Of a stretch of DNA of 64,000 nucleotides, positions 42,575 to 53,790 are shown piece by piece. Below the pieces are notes generated by a model, which saw only the letters and a list, made by a program, of their open reading frames with translations, was not told where the DNA came from and did no database searches. The DNA lies in assembly GCA_963920635.1 (NCBI GenBank), contig OY987303.1, forward strand, positions 17,338,175 through 17,402,174, read 5' to 3'. Source of the stretch: Pseudeuparius sepicola. Its lineage: Eukaryota; Arthropoda; Insecta; Coleoptera; Anthribidae. The translations under genes were made by a program, and so were the position numbers. Numbering within the stretch: the first letter of the stretch is position 1; each line of letters begins with the position of its first letter.

Positions 42575-43358
42575 CAGTGTGTCCAACTTTAAAACTGTAC
42601 AAATCCGTAAAATCTTCATTTTCGGAGACAATCGCCCAAACTTTTTTTTGTTTAAAAGGCCTTCAAAAACCGCTTCTTTTGACCGTCCCGTCATTTTCAA
42701 AATGCAAATCCAGGGCCGGCTGCGATTTTTTTATACCCTCGATTTTCACGAAAACCATTTAGCGATTTTTTTATTTAAAATCTGACCCCACAGCATTAAT
42801 CAGAACACCCAAAAACCCCTATACACCAAATTTGAATAAAAAATATACAGGGAGTTCCAATCTGCAGGGTGTCAAAGTTGAGCAAAATAGGACTTTTAAA
42901 GGTATCTGCCAAGTCAAGATTGCCATGGAATCCCCTCAAAACAGTTCAATGGTCTATAGGACCACTCAAGGTATTGGTGTGCAAAGGTCCAATACAAAAT
43001 ATACAGAATATTCTTATCTGTGCCATCTCAAAATGCTGAATTTTTATGGAACTTTATATGGGTCATGAGTGCTGTAGAATCATTGAAAAAATTATTATTC
43101 AAATTTGGTATATAGGGGTTTTGGGGTGTTCTGATTGACGCTGTGGGGTCAGATTTTAAATAAAAAAATCGCTAAATGGTTTTCGAGAAAATTGGGGGTA
43201 TAAAAAAATGGTAGCCGGCCCTGGATTTGCATTTTAATAATAGCAGGAAGGTCAAAAGAAGCGGTTTCTGAAGGCCTTTCAAACAAAAAAAGTTTAGGCT
43301 CTTATCTCTAAAAATGAAGATTTTACGGATTTGTACAGTTTTAAAGTTGGACACCCTG
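42575..43358. mobile_element. 784-bp TA-flanked long-TIR MITE
   Basis: The ends CAGTGTGTCCAACTTTAAAA and complement, TA at 42573-42574 and 43359-43360, arms of about 265 bp, spacer without coding capacity. It is nested in the 41698-45148 element. Confidence 0.85.
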
Positions 43359-43360
43359 TA

Positions 43361-45120
43361 TAATAATTGTATATGCGTTAAAATGTTCTTACTTATATAA
43401 TTTATTTATGTTGACAATATTTCTGGATTTGGTATTTAGGTGTTTTTTTAATAAATGTGTTTTCTCATTTAACTATTTTATTTTATTCCTCTCTGTCAAA
43501 AAATGTTCAAAGGTAATTCTGACTGAAAATGGGTAATTACTTTCTGGCGTGTTCAGTCAATACCTACTTAAAAAATCTCAATTCCTACATGTAGGTACAT
43601 ACATAGTCAACAGTTTAAAAAATCCTTATTTACCTACTTTTACTATTTTTGTTTATATCACTAATAAAAGTAGCATTTCATAAAACAGTGTTAGTTTTTT
43701 TTATTAAGAAATTCATTTTCGTCAATGTAATTTGAGCAAAAACTGCAAATTAAACAGTTATAGAGGGCAGGCCGTTACCTTGATTTAACTATAGAGAAAA
43801 ATCAAACGGCAGAACATAAAAAACGCGATCACGTAAATTCAACAAAAGTGTCTACTTAAAACTGAACTTAGCACTTAGCAGCCAATTTTCTAGGAGCCAA
43901 AAATTTCAACGTTTATTTTTTGATGAATGTTTTTCTTCATTCTCCAGTTTAATCTGCTTAGAAGGTTTAATAATAGTTACCCTTTCTACTATATTTTTAT
44001 CAAAATAAATTTGTGGAAATAAGGGCGAGGAAAATTTTTTGCTGCCAGAAAATCGGCTACTAACTTTACACCGGTTTAGTTAGGCACATTGATTTTTAAA
44101 TGTCTTCCGATATTTGGCCCCGCCTGTTTAAGTTTAAATAGTTACGAGCCGCCACTGATTAAGTGGTGTGGTATCATAGTTTGGCAGATATAAGCAATAA
44201 TATCGTTTTAACGTCCTAGCTAGCTAGCTTTTAAAATTGAGGGTACAGTTTACTCCGGCCTTGTTTTTTTTTCGACAAAAATACACCCTGTATACACTGT
44301 GTACTGATAGCAAAGGCTAGTATTCTCTAGACTTTGCTGATAGGTTCGGCCAATTATTGGGGCAACACCAAACAGAATGTCAACTTACAATTCGAATTTT
44401 TTTATCGTTTACACCCCTTGGGCACTGAATCGCCGGACACACAGTATATATTTTTATTAGTTACTTAAGCTAAAAAAATAAAAATAAATAACAACCTCTT
44501 TCTGTATTCAACATTTTTCCAGAAAAACGCCTAGGTACATTAAAAAATACTCCCTAATAGAGGGAAGGCAATCAGTTTTTTCACTTTTCTCAAAGTTTTC
44601 ATTTTGGACATATGTTTTGTTTTTCAAATCAACGTAAGAAATTGAAGCAACATAATGTAGATCACTATATCCTAAAAAAGAGAATTTTAAAAATCTGCCA
44701 ATCCGTTAAAATCGTCAAATATCAAACTGAAATACGCCCAACCCTGAATCTATTCCTAATTTTTATAAAAGCCAAATCGTAGAATTATTTCACTGGCCCC
44801 TTCTCCCTTCTCCCCCGTGTCTATTTTTAGACTTGTTTGCCCCGCCCCGAACACAAACGAGCCTTTTGGAATACGAAATTGTCGAGTACGAAACCTACCA
44901 CTAATTATCGATTTTGTTAGTCATTGTAATTATCGAAAATAGATGGTGCTAAACAGTAGAACTGGACGAGAGCTAAATATAAATAATAATACCGCTATAC
45001 ACCAGTAGATGGAGTTGGTGCGCGGAGGCGAATGACTACGATCATTGGAAAAAGTTCGAATATCCATAGTCCTTCGCCTCCAAAAGCGCTCGGCATTTTA
45101 TCTGGATCCGTGAGAGGTCT
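43361..45120. other. Remaining interior of the 3.4 kb element
   Basis: AT-rich, with ACACCCTGTATAC at about 44281 marking another decayed transposon end. No coding frame or RNA recognised. Confidence 0.4.
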
Positions 45121-45849
45121 TTTTAAACCTTCAGTCAACGGTATAACCCCGATTACTGTAAGAAGTCCCGATTTTGTCAGATGACAGTCTCCACAAAATC
45201 CCTAGGAATTTTCTGTTAATGATCGGTATAACAATGGTATATGTGTCTCACCCAGTTAATGACGTCACTCGTTGATTTATGATGTGAAAAGTTACCCAAG
45301 TGATACGAAAAAAGAACATAATAAAATAAAAAACCCTATTGCAATCACGATTATACCGCTACAAATAAAAATAACTATGACTACAATTCATTTTAACAAT
45401 AATTTCAAACGTCATGGAAACACTTTCATTTTGGTATTTTGCTAAAATCAGCCACTTGCGCCAGCGTCTATGGGGCGGACTCAGCAAATGTTGTTTCGGT
45501 GTTGTGAAAGTGACAGTGAAGGTTTTCCGGATCGTTCAAAAGGGTTCATACTTTGGGCAGTGAAAATATTCGCGGGTATTGTACGTTTCATGGGTTTTAC
45601 CGTTATCTGTGTTGTTCTTGTTCGTGTTATTAGTAGTTATTCATTGTGCAAATGGGCTCGCTACTGACCTGGACTTATGACCCGGTTGCATTTTTTGCTG
45701 CATTGATGCCAACTTAGGATGGCGAAATTACCATTTGACAGTCCCAGTAAGGACTTCTTAAAATAATTTTACGTAGTTCAATGTTATAAGGTGGGTTACT
45801 CACAAGAACGGTAGACGCACGGTAAATATACATATATTCGAATATTGGA

Positions 45850-46650
45850 ATCAACAGGTGTTTTGGGGCACGTTTTGGTAATTTCAACGCAAACGGTCGA
45901 TTTAATCGTTATGAAACAAGAGTACCTTTTTCTTGCAGAATGAAAAGATGCACTAAAATGATGGACCTGCAGGACCAAAAAGATAACCTCCAAAAAGTTA
46001 CGCGTAAAAGCGTGATCAAAAAACAGCGCAAGTGGCGCCCTCTGTGAGATACGGTGAAATTGACATTTTCAGCTTATTCTCCATCCCCAAAAACATAGCA
46101 GTGCCAAATTTCAGTTCCGCAGCTTGATTATTTCGGGAGATGTAGCCAAAATTCAATTTAAAAAAATGAACTTTAACGCCCTATACCTCAAAAGTTAGGA
46201 CGTTTACGACATACGTTCATATGAAGTTTTTTTCCTTAAAATGGGCCCAAAAATAACCCCCTTAAGTATTAGCATGTTATTAAGGAACACCCTGTATAGG
46301 CCCTAAAGTTCTCTTTTTGAAATTGAATTAGGTATGGCAATATCTCCCAAAATAATCAAGCTGCTGAACTGAAATTTGGCACTGCGGTGTTTTGGGGGAT
46401 GAAGATTAAGCTCACAACAGATTGAGATTAAAAATTTTAATAGAATAAGTTGAAAATGTCAATTTCGAAAAAGTACGGCTCCCTTCGTTTCCCTTTCGAA
46501 ACGTAGGGAGCCGTAAATATTAGGAGGCCATGCTTTTTAGTATCTTTTTATTTTGCAACAAAAAGGTACTCTTGTTTCATAACAATTAAATCAACCGTTT
46601 GCGAAATTGACAAATCGGGCTCCAAAACTGTGCTCCAAAACATACCTGCT
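45850..46650. repeat. Foldback with arms containing TTATGAAACAAGAGTACCTT
   Basis: Left arm 45850-45940 pairs with 46550-46650. An inner pair (46060-46200 with 46290-46470, including GAAATTTGGCACTG-type sequence) sits around a CACCCTGTATAGG junction near 46289. A diverged copy of the outer arm lies at 60770-60930. Confidence 0.65.
46479..46532. repeat. Hairpin related to 46719-46807
   Basis: TACGGCTCCCTTCGTTTC and GAAACGTAGGGAGCCGTA form a hairpin, followed by TTAGGAGGCCATG. It is a diverged, partly truncated copy of the next hairpin. Confidence 0.6.
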
Positions 46651-46718
46651 AACAGTGCTAACTCCAACATTTGGAAACATAAAATTTTCACCTACTGCTT
46701 TCAAATGTTACAGATTGA

Positions 46719-46807
46719 CTGTACCCATGGCCTCCTACGATTTACGGCTCTCTTCGCGTCCTTTCACGCGAAGAGAGCCGTAAATCGTAGGAGGCCATGA
46801 CTGTACC
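46719..46807. mobile_element. 74-bp TIR-TIR hairpin with 7-8 bp duplication
   Basis: Two perfect 33-bp arms (CATGGCCTCCTACGATTTAC onward) are separated by only 8 bp and flanked on each side by CTGTACC (probably ACTGTACC). It appears to be a minimal element of two terminal repeats. The exact base count at the right border is uncertain by one. Confidence 0.65.
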
Positions 46808-46844
46808 ATAACAATCCCTAGAAATAATAGTAGATTGAGGTTAG

Positions 46845-46937
46845 ATTAGAATGAAAAAATTCGATGCGAGCGGAAGATTCCGAACGCGAGCGTTAGCGAG
46901 CGTGAGGAACCACGAGTATCGAATTTTTTCATTCTAA
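46845..46937. repeat. 93-bp hairpin, ATTAGAATGAAAAAATTCGAT arms
   Basis: The 20-bp arms flank a GC-rich loop with GCGAGCG repeated (GCGAGCGTTAGCGAGCG). Small palindromic repeat, no coding. Confidence 0.6.
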
Positions 46938-47148
46938 CCGAGTAACAGACTATTTTCTCCACGACCATTCTTGAATGTAATTTCAGGTGGAGTATTATCA
47001 AATTCCAGGGTTTTCTACATGTAGAAAACCATGTAATTTACTTCGTGGGTTTTCTACATATTATACATGTGTAAAACTCGGTAGAAAAAAAAAACGTTTA
47101 TATTCTTTTTTTATTTCAAAATAAATAAATACTTATACTTCTAGCATA

Positions 47149-47884
47149 CAGTGTGGCCTGTTTTGGAATGGAGACACCTCTGTAAAATTATTATTTTTGC
47201 TCTGATTTTGAAAAACCTTTTTTTGGTAGATACCTATGTCTCTGAATTATAACATTCGACATACCTTCCAATTATTTTGAAAACCAAACACCTGGCTAAC
47301 TGCGACATTTTTTATACCCCCGCCAAAATTCAAGAAATCATATTAGGCATTTTTTTTATCAAAAAAATTTACTAAAAAAAGTTGTTTGGAATGAACCAAA
47401 AGTCCCAAATTCAAAGTGTTATCAAATTCAAAAAATAAAAAATTTCCGAAAAAATAAATTGAAGGTCCCAAAAATCACATTTTAATGAATTTCTACGGAT
47501 AGCAAAGTGTGCCATGGAAATTTGAAGTTAAAAAATTAACTTTGCTAACCGTAAAAATTGATTATTGTGATTTTTGGACCTTCTATTTATTTATTTTTTT
47601 CGGAAATTTTTTATTTTTTGATTTTGATAAAACTTTGGATTTGTGATTTTTGGTTCATTCTAAACAACTTTTTTTAATAAATTTTTTTGATAAAAAAAGC
47701 CTAATTATGATTTCTTGAATTTTGGGGGTATAAAAAATGTCGCAGTTAGCCAGGTGTTTGGTTTTCAAAACAGTTGGAAGGTGTGTCGGTATTTTCAAAC
47801 ACCTATCTAACAAAAAAAGTTTTTTAAAATCGGAGGAAAATAACAATTTTACAAAGGTGTCTTCATTCCAAACGGGCCACACTG
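47149..47884. mobile_element. 736-bp TA-flanked long-TIR MITE
   Basis: The ends CAGTGTGGCCTGTTTTGGAA and imperfect complement, TA at 47147-47148 and 47885-47886, arms running nearly to the centre (about 340 bp). Same group as the elements at 24208, 42575 and 48739. Confidence 0.85.
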
Positions 47885-48353
47885 TATATAATAAATTAAC
47901 AAACTCTAAAAATTTACAAAATAAACGTAAAAATCTATTTTTACTTACTTTTTAAATCACAAACAGAATACTAGAATAGTTGTTAATATAAAAATTTTAA
48001 TATTCTTCACATTTATTATTATCTACGGTTTTTAATATCTTATAAATGTGAAGAAGTTTTTTTGATCGTTCTTCACTTAATTTATTCCGAAGAGAAGAAT
48101 GGACAAAAGACCAATTAGAAAAAACTCGTTCTAATTAAGCAGTCTGGAATCCTCAATAATAAAATCGACCTCCACTCATTTTATATTATAATAATCACAG
48201 CACAGAAACAATCTTATAACAGATGCAAGAGCCAAATTATGCTAAAATTATTAGGTTATGTTATGTTTCTGTTGTACCATGTGATGGCAACTGACCAATA
48301 GGAGGTTTTCTACATATTCTACATAGTTTTCTACATTTGCATGTAATTTATTG

Positions 48354-48729
48354 TAGGCGCACTGAGAGATTGCGTCCGCGGAGAAGCGGGGAACCCGGAG
48401 AACGAATTGTCGCTATTGGACGACTGCAACAGTGCAAAAAATGCACCGCGCTTTCATATTCGCAATTAAAAATAGAACCAAGGCGAGGTTCAGAGGACTG
48501 ATCCCTAGGCGTGCGCGTCGAAATTTATAGTTTTGAAAACTTCTTAGTATTATTAATTTCGACGCGCACGCCTAGGGATAATCAGTCCTCTGAACCTCGC
48601 CTTGGTTCTATTTTTAAATGCGACTACGAAAGTGCGGTGCATTTTTTGCACTGTTGCAGTCGGCCAATAGTGACAAATCGTTCTCCGCGCTCCCCGCTTC
48701 CCCGCGGACGCAATCTCTCAGTGCGCCTA
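48354..48729. mobile_element. 372-bp GC-rich palindromic MITE, TA-flanked
   Basis: The ends GGCGCACTGAGAGATTGCG and complement, TA each side (48354-48355, 48728-48729), arms of about 170 bp with few mismatches. Its GC content is well above the surroundings. The mariner element begins only 9 bp further right. Confidence 0.8.
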
Positions 48730-49184
48730 CTTTACATACAGTGTGACCCATTTGTTTTGGGGTCAGTCTGTAAAAAGTGTATCAATCGTGCGATTTGGCT
48801 GATTTTTTTTTTAAATTGTAGAGCTCGATGAACTGCACATTTTGAACAAAAATTGCCTGGTTCGCATAAAATCCAAAGCCTACTATGACCGTTTTTATGA
48901 GCAAAATTTTAAGAAACCATATTAGCGTTTTTTTTTTTTAAAAATCTGTGTGCGCCAATGGATTGAGCACCCCTCGAAATGGGTATGTACAAAATTTCAT
49001 CAAAATATTTCAAGTAATAACGATTTTGTAGAAAAATTAAAAATGCAGCCAAGGTACGTCTTTATTTTCAAAAATTCAAAGTTGGCCATGGAAAATAATT
49101 GAATTGTTTACTTTTATTAAGTGTCAAACTGTCTAAATTGAGTTCAGAAATTGTTTGTGCTCAATACAATTAATTATCATAATT

Positions 49185-50262
49185 ATGGAATATTTAAGCA
49201 TAAGAGACAAAATAGAAATTGTTCGACTCGTGGGCGACAACGAGCGCTCGGCAGTAGAAGCTGCGGCCGAATTTAACAATAGACACCCAGGTAGATCAGT
49301 GAGTCGAAGTACTGTACAACGTATAAACAATATTTTTGATGAAACTGGATCGATTTCTAAAAATTTATTAAAAACTAGGCAAAATGGACGCCGTGGACTT
49401 GTTGAAAATAACAATCAAATTCTGCAATACTTTAGTGACAATCCTCGAAATAGTGTTCGAACGGCTAGTTTAGACCTTCATATACCCAGAGAGAGTATAA
49501 GGAGATGTTTGAGACAAAACAAAATAAAACCGTTTAAGCCAAAATTTTTGCACACCCTGGAACCAGGAGATGAGGAGAGAAGATTAGAATTTTGCTATTG
49601 GCTGCAAGGTGAATATCTCCATAATGGCAACTTTTTAAATGAAATTTTATTCACCGACGAAGCCACGTTTACTACAAATGGTGTAGTATCAAGTCAAAAC
49701 TGCCGTCACTGGTCAGCTGAAAATCCAGAGTTTATAATAAATGCAAGGAGACAATATTCACAAAAAATTAACGTTTGGTGTGGAATACTACGCGACAGAA
49801 TAATTGGCCCATTTTTCTTTGAAGGGAATTTGAATGCGGCTGGCTTCTTGAATTTTCTAGAAATTGAATTTAGAAATGCTTTAGATGAGTTACCATTAAG
49901 ATACCGTTTAAATTTAAAGTTACAGTTAGATGGCAGTCCTATTCATAATGCTCGTTTAATCAGAAACTGGCTAGATAATAATTTTGAAAACTGTTGGATA
50001 GGGCGAAATAGTCCTTTCTGTGAGTGGCCACCGAGATCTCCGGACTTAACTCCTTTAGATTTTTTTCTTTGGGGTACACTTAAGCAAAATGTTTATAAGT
50101 CAAGGCCCCCCAAATTTACAAGAACTGCAAGCTAGGATAAACCGTAGTTGTGAGGAAATTACTCCACAGCAAATACGAAATGTAATTTTGAATGTACGCA
50201 AGAGGAACGACAAATGCATTGTAGAAAATGGAGGCTTGGTAGAAGTTACAAAAATTTTATAA
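49185..50262 (+). CDS. Mariner-type (IS630-Tc1-mariner) transposase, one frameshift
   Basis: Cut-and-paste transposase of the outer element. ATG at 49185 (MEYLSIRDKIEIVRLV). Two N-terminal helix-turn-helix regions (about residues 5-60 and 75-125), then the DDE/D core: LFTDEATF, LQLDGSPIHNARLI and WPPRSPDLTPLDFFLWG. I count 37 residues between the second and third Asp, so DD37D-like. The frame breaks in a run of six C at 50106-50111. In the other frame it continues from NLQELQARINRSCEEITPQQ to KIL-stop at 50262. All else is intact, so this is either a very young mutation or a homopolymer sequencing error. Confidence 0.9.
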
Positions 50263-50352
50263 TTTTAATTGTTTTTATGTTTTGTGTTTATAAGCATAAG
50301 GTTGTATTATTACAATTCAATTATTTTCCATGGCCAACTTTGAATTTTTGAA

Positions 50353-50358
50353 AATAAA
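50353..50358 (+). terminator. Possible mariner poly(A) signal
   Basis: AATAAA in the right TIR, about 90 bases after the transposase stop and just before the pogo insertion site. Confidence 0.25.
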
Positions 50359-50752
50359 GACGTAGGGTAAGTGTACATAATTCCGACACTGTAAGAAAAC
50401 AAACTAAAGAAAACACCATGATAAAATAAAAATCGTGTATAAAATGCAGGATACTTTATATAATAGTTAAGTTTATTCATTTCTGAAGTTGTTTCTAGAA
50501 AAGAAAAATAATGCTACCATGCCATCAACAAAAAAAAATATGTTTTTTATTGGCCTGCAAATGGACATAATTCTGACACCTGAATTTTTTCTCTGTCCAA
50601 AATTCCGACAGTGAGTTGAACATAAATTCGACAGTGTTTTTAAATCCGACACATTAAGTACATAAATCAAACAAGATTTTCAGTTTACAAAACTTGTTTA
50701 ATAAGAAAATTAAATGAGAACAAAACACTTAAAATTAACTTAAATAGGAAGT

Positions 50753-53500
50753 CTAGACAAATGAACCATATTTAGTTATTTCCTCAACTTGAAAGCAGCC
50801 TCTTTTGTTAATTTTTTTAGGTGGTTGTATCACCTCCATAATTTCTATGGATTCGTACCAAATTTCATCTTTTTCATCTGGCCACTTCCAATTAAATCCA
50901 CTTCTAGTCATGGTATTAATCAATATTTTTTCTTTCTCAATTCCAGTCACATTCCCCGGATAGTAATTATTTTCATAGTTTACTATCACAAAGTCACCAA
51001 TTTTCAAATTTCTCTTTTCGTTTACTTTCTCAATACACATTTCACCGTCATTCTCGCTAACATTAGGCAACACTTCTTCATTTTCACTTGAATTTTGTTG
51101 TTTTGTTTTTTTAGGTCTCTTTCTTGAAATAATACTTTTTTCAGCCCTTTGTCTTTTTCTGTTTTCCTTTTCCTCAAATTGTTTATTTTTTTCTCCTTCT
51201 TTTTTTAAGTAATACTCTTTCCAAGCATCGGAAGTTGTTACAGAGGGTATTTTTTCCTTTTTTTTACCTAGAAATTTTTTAGATGGAGTTGGTTCTGGCC
51301 AAAACAATGCCTTTTTAAAAGGTGATGGTACTAACAAACTGGAATTATTTTCAATATATACTTTCGTCCTGTCTGGAGATATGTTACCAATTTTCTTGAG
51401 GACTTCTTTCTTTGCGTTTTCAGTTTTTTCTTCAGTATTCTCTACTTTCTTGGTCTCTTTTATTTTGTCAACGGTTGTTTTATCTACATTTTCTCCAATT
51501 TCATTGTTTTGTTTATCCTTTAATTCTTCGATCTCCTTATTTTCAATTTCCTGTAAAACTGTATCATTTCCTCTAGCTTTAATCTTTTCATCTTCGGTCT
51601 TTTTAATTGCAGTGCTGCTAATATCATCATTTACTATGTCAGTCTCTTTTTCTATATTTTTGGTGCTTCCTTTGGTATCTTTATTTTCACCTTGTACGTC
51701 TCCGGTTTCCTCTTTTTTGCTTTCTTGAATCTTTTCTGTACTTTTGTCAGTCTGTTTTTTCTTAAGGTCTGTTTCTTCTTCTATAACTTTAATTTCATCA
51801 TGCTCTTCTCCGGTTGTTTCTTCTTTGCTTTTTAGGTATTTTTCAGTACTTTGGTCATTTATTTCATCGGTCTTGGGCCCTGTCAACATAATATTTTGAA
51901 TGATATTTATCTTTCTCTCGTTTTGAAATATCTCTTGGTCGAATTCATTTTCAGGTGTTTCCACTATTAACGCTTCCCAATCCTGTTTTAAATCAATCCC
52001 CTCCTCCACTTCAATTATCACGTTATCTACTAATGTAGCATTTGTTGCTGCATTTTCAAAACTAAGTCCAGTTTTATTGAAAATGCTTATCCAAACTTCA
52101 TATAAATTTTTATCCTCCATATCTCCGTCCCACTCACCACCTTTCAAAAAATAAAACTTTTGGAGAGTTGTATTTTTAATGTGGTTTTCTATGTATCTTA
52201 GATGTTGCACAACTTCCAATTTTATTTCTGGGTTTTTAGATATGTCTTCGATATTTAGAACCTTTTGCACTATTTTCGTATAATCCACGTTAGACCTATC
52301 AAATGGGTATAAGCCGCAAACTCTGAATGAATTTTGGAATATATTTTTTAAATTGGTAACATCCTCAAGGGCCATTTTGAGAACAGGAGCAAAATTTTCT
52401 CTATTTAATATTTTGAATCCATTTTCCACCCTATAGCTTTTGATGCATTTTTTCCAACTCTGTTTCAAAGATCTAAATAATCCTACATCTAACGGTTGGA
52501 GAATGTGAGTAGTGTTGGGGGGTAAGCAAATTAGAACAATTTGTTTTTCGGTACAAAATCTGCTAAGACTTAGAGTAATGTGAGATTTATGTCCATCCAC
52601 GTATAGCAATATGGGAAATTCAATGTTCATAGATACTATCCAAGGATAAAAAATATTCGAGATATATTCGAAAAATGACTCGGAAGTCATCCAGCCACTA
52701 TCGGATTTTCCAATCCCCCAACCATTGGGAACTCGCATAACGATATGTTTGGGAATTCTGTCATATGGGTACATGACCATCGGAGGCGCCAAAACACCGT
52801 TTGCATTGCCTAAAATATTGTATTAATTTGTAAGTTAGAACAATCGAAATTATGTTACTAATTTACCTGTGATCAGTACAGTAAGACATTCTTTGTCATT
52901 CCCAGATTTTTCATAAACAGTTTTACTGCCTTTCTTTGCAAGAACGGCATTGCCCTTAGGGGATAAAAAAAATGCGGATTCGTCTGCATTGAAGATCCTA
53001 TTCGGATCATTCACAAATGTATTCGAAGATATAAAATAATTTTGAACTTCATCAAACCAATTTTTTATGCTTGCTTCGGTGACAGCCGCGCGGGAAGCAG
53101 TAAGGTTTTCAGACATCCTCTGAGAAATTTGGCTATGTCTTTTGAGGAAACCCTCATACCAATGGCGCCCAGGACGTCCATAATTAAATTTATTGGGTCG
53201 CTTCAACTCTTTACAAAGAAGTGTTACGCTGTCCAACAATTGGTCTTTGTTGATGGGAAAACCCACTTTTGCCATATTTAAGATCCAGTTGACTAAAATA
53301 TCTTCTTCTTGAGATGTCAATACAGTTGACACTCCACTTTTGCACTCCTCAGGGTAGGTTCCTTTGATTTTTCCTATTAAAGTTGTTCTAGGAACATGGT
53401 ATGATTTTGAGGCAACCGCGCATGGCATGCCATTTTTTATTGCTCGTAAGGCATTTTGTAAGTCTTCTTTAGAGTAAGAACAATATTTTGTTGGTGGCAT
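50753..53500 (-). CDS. Pogo/Tigger-type DDE transposase, apparently intact
   Basis: Two exons (53500-52867, 52809-50753; intron with GTAAAT donor and TTTTAG acceptor) give 896 residues. The N-terminus has a psq-type helix-turn-helix (SKEDLQNALRAIKNG). A CENP-B-type DNA-binding domain follows (TSQEEDILVNWILNMAKVGF, HWYEGFLKRHS). The DDE core has FNADESAFF, LLYVDGHKSH and ILQPLDVGLF, with 35 residues between the last two Asp by my count. Residues from about 460 to 640 are a Lys/Glu-rich low-complexity region of the coiled-coil or disordered type. The C-terminus has an SH3/Tudor-like stretch (KIGDFVIVNYENNYYPGNVT). It is much longer than typical pogo transposases because of this extension. No frameshift, so it may be active. 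Confidence 0.92.
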
Positions 53501-53543
53501 CCTAAAAAAATATATTCTAATGTTATTTGCCTTTATGTTTACA

Positions 53544-53790
53544 TATAGTGCTTTTCTTAATAACCCCCCCCCCCCTGCTAACTTTTGAACCCCTTTTTAA
53601 AAATAAAAAAATAAGCGTGGACAATAACGGATGGTAGTTCACAGTTCTTCACAGATTTTTGGCACATCCTGTATAGAGAAAAACATTTTGAAAATGTAGT
53701 TTACTGTCCGTTATTGGCCCCGCCTATTTTTTTTATTTTTAAAAAGGGGTTCAAAAGTTAGCAGGGGGGACTATTAATAAAAGCACTGTA
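53544..53790. mobile_element. MITE nested in the pogo-type element, TA-flanked
   Basis: Palindromic 243-bp element with ends TAGTGCTTTTCTTAATAA and complement of CAGTGCTTTTATTAATAG, TA on both sides. It includes a run of C and GTTCAAAAGTTAGCAGG. It lies in the 5' region of the pogo transposase, upstream of its ATG, the third level of nesting here. Confidence 0.75.

Larger units (their letters stand above)
41698..45148. mobile_element. 3.4 kb element with 8-bp TSD and CGTTGRSTGAAG ends
   Basis: GTATAACC at 41698-41705 and 45141-45148 flank an element whose ends GTTGGGTGAAGATTTAAAAA and complement of CGTTGACTGAAGGTTTAAAA are imperfect TIRs of about 22 bp. These ends match the sequences in the microscars, so this looks like a full-size member of the family that left them. 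No transposase frame is visible. It contains the MITE at 42575-43358. Class by TSD length is P-like or hAT. Confidence 0.6.

Noticed and set aside
53565..53580. Long C-run as a possible assembly break
   Set aside because: The run lies in the arm of a MITE whose other arm has a matching G-run, so it is part of the repeat, though its exact length may be wrong.
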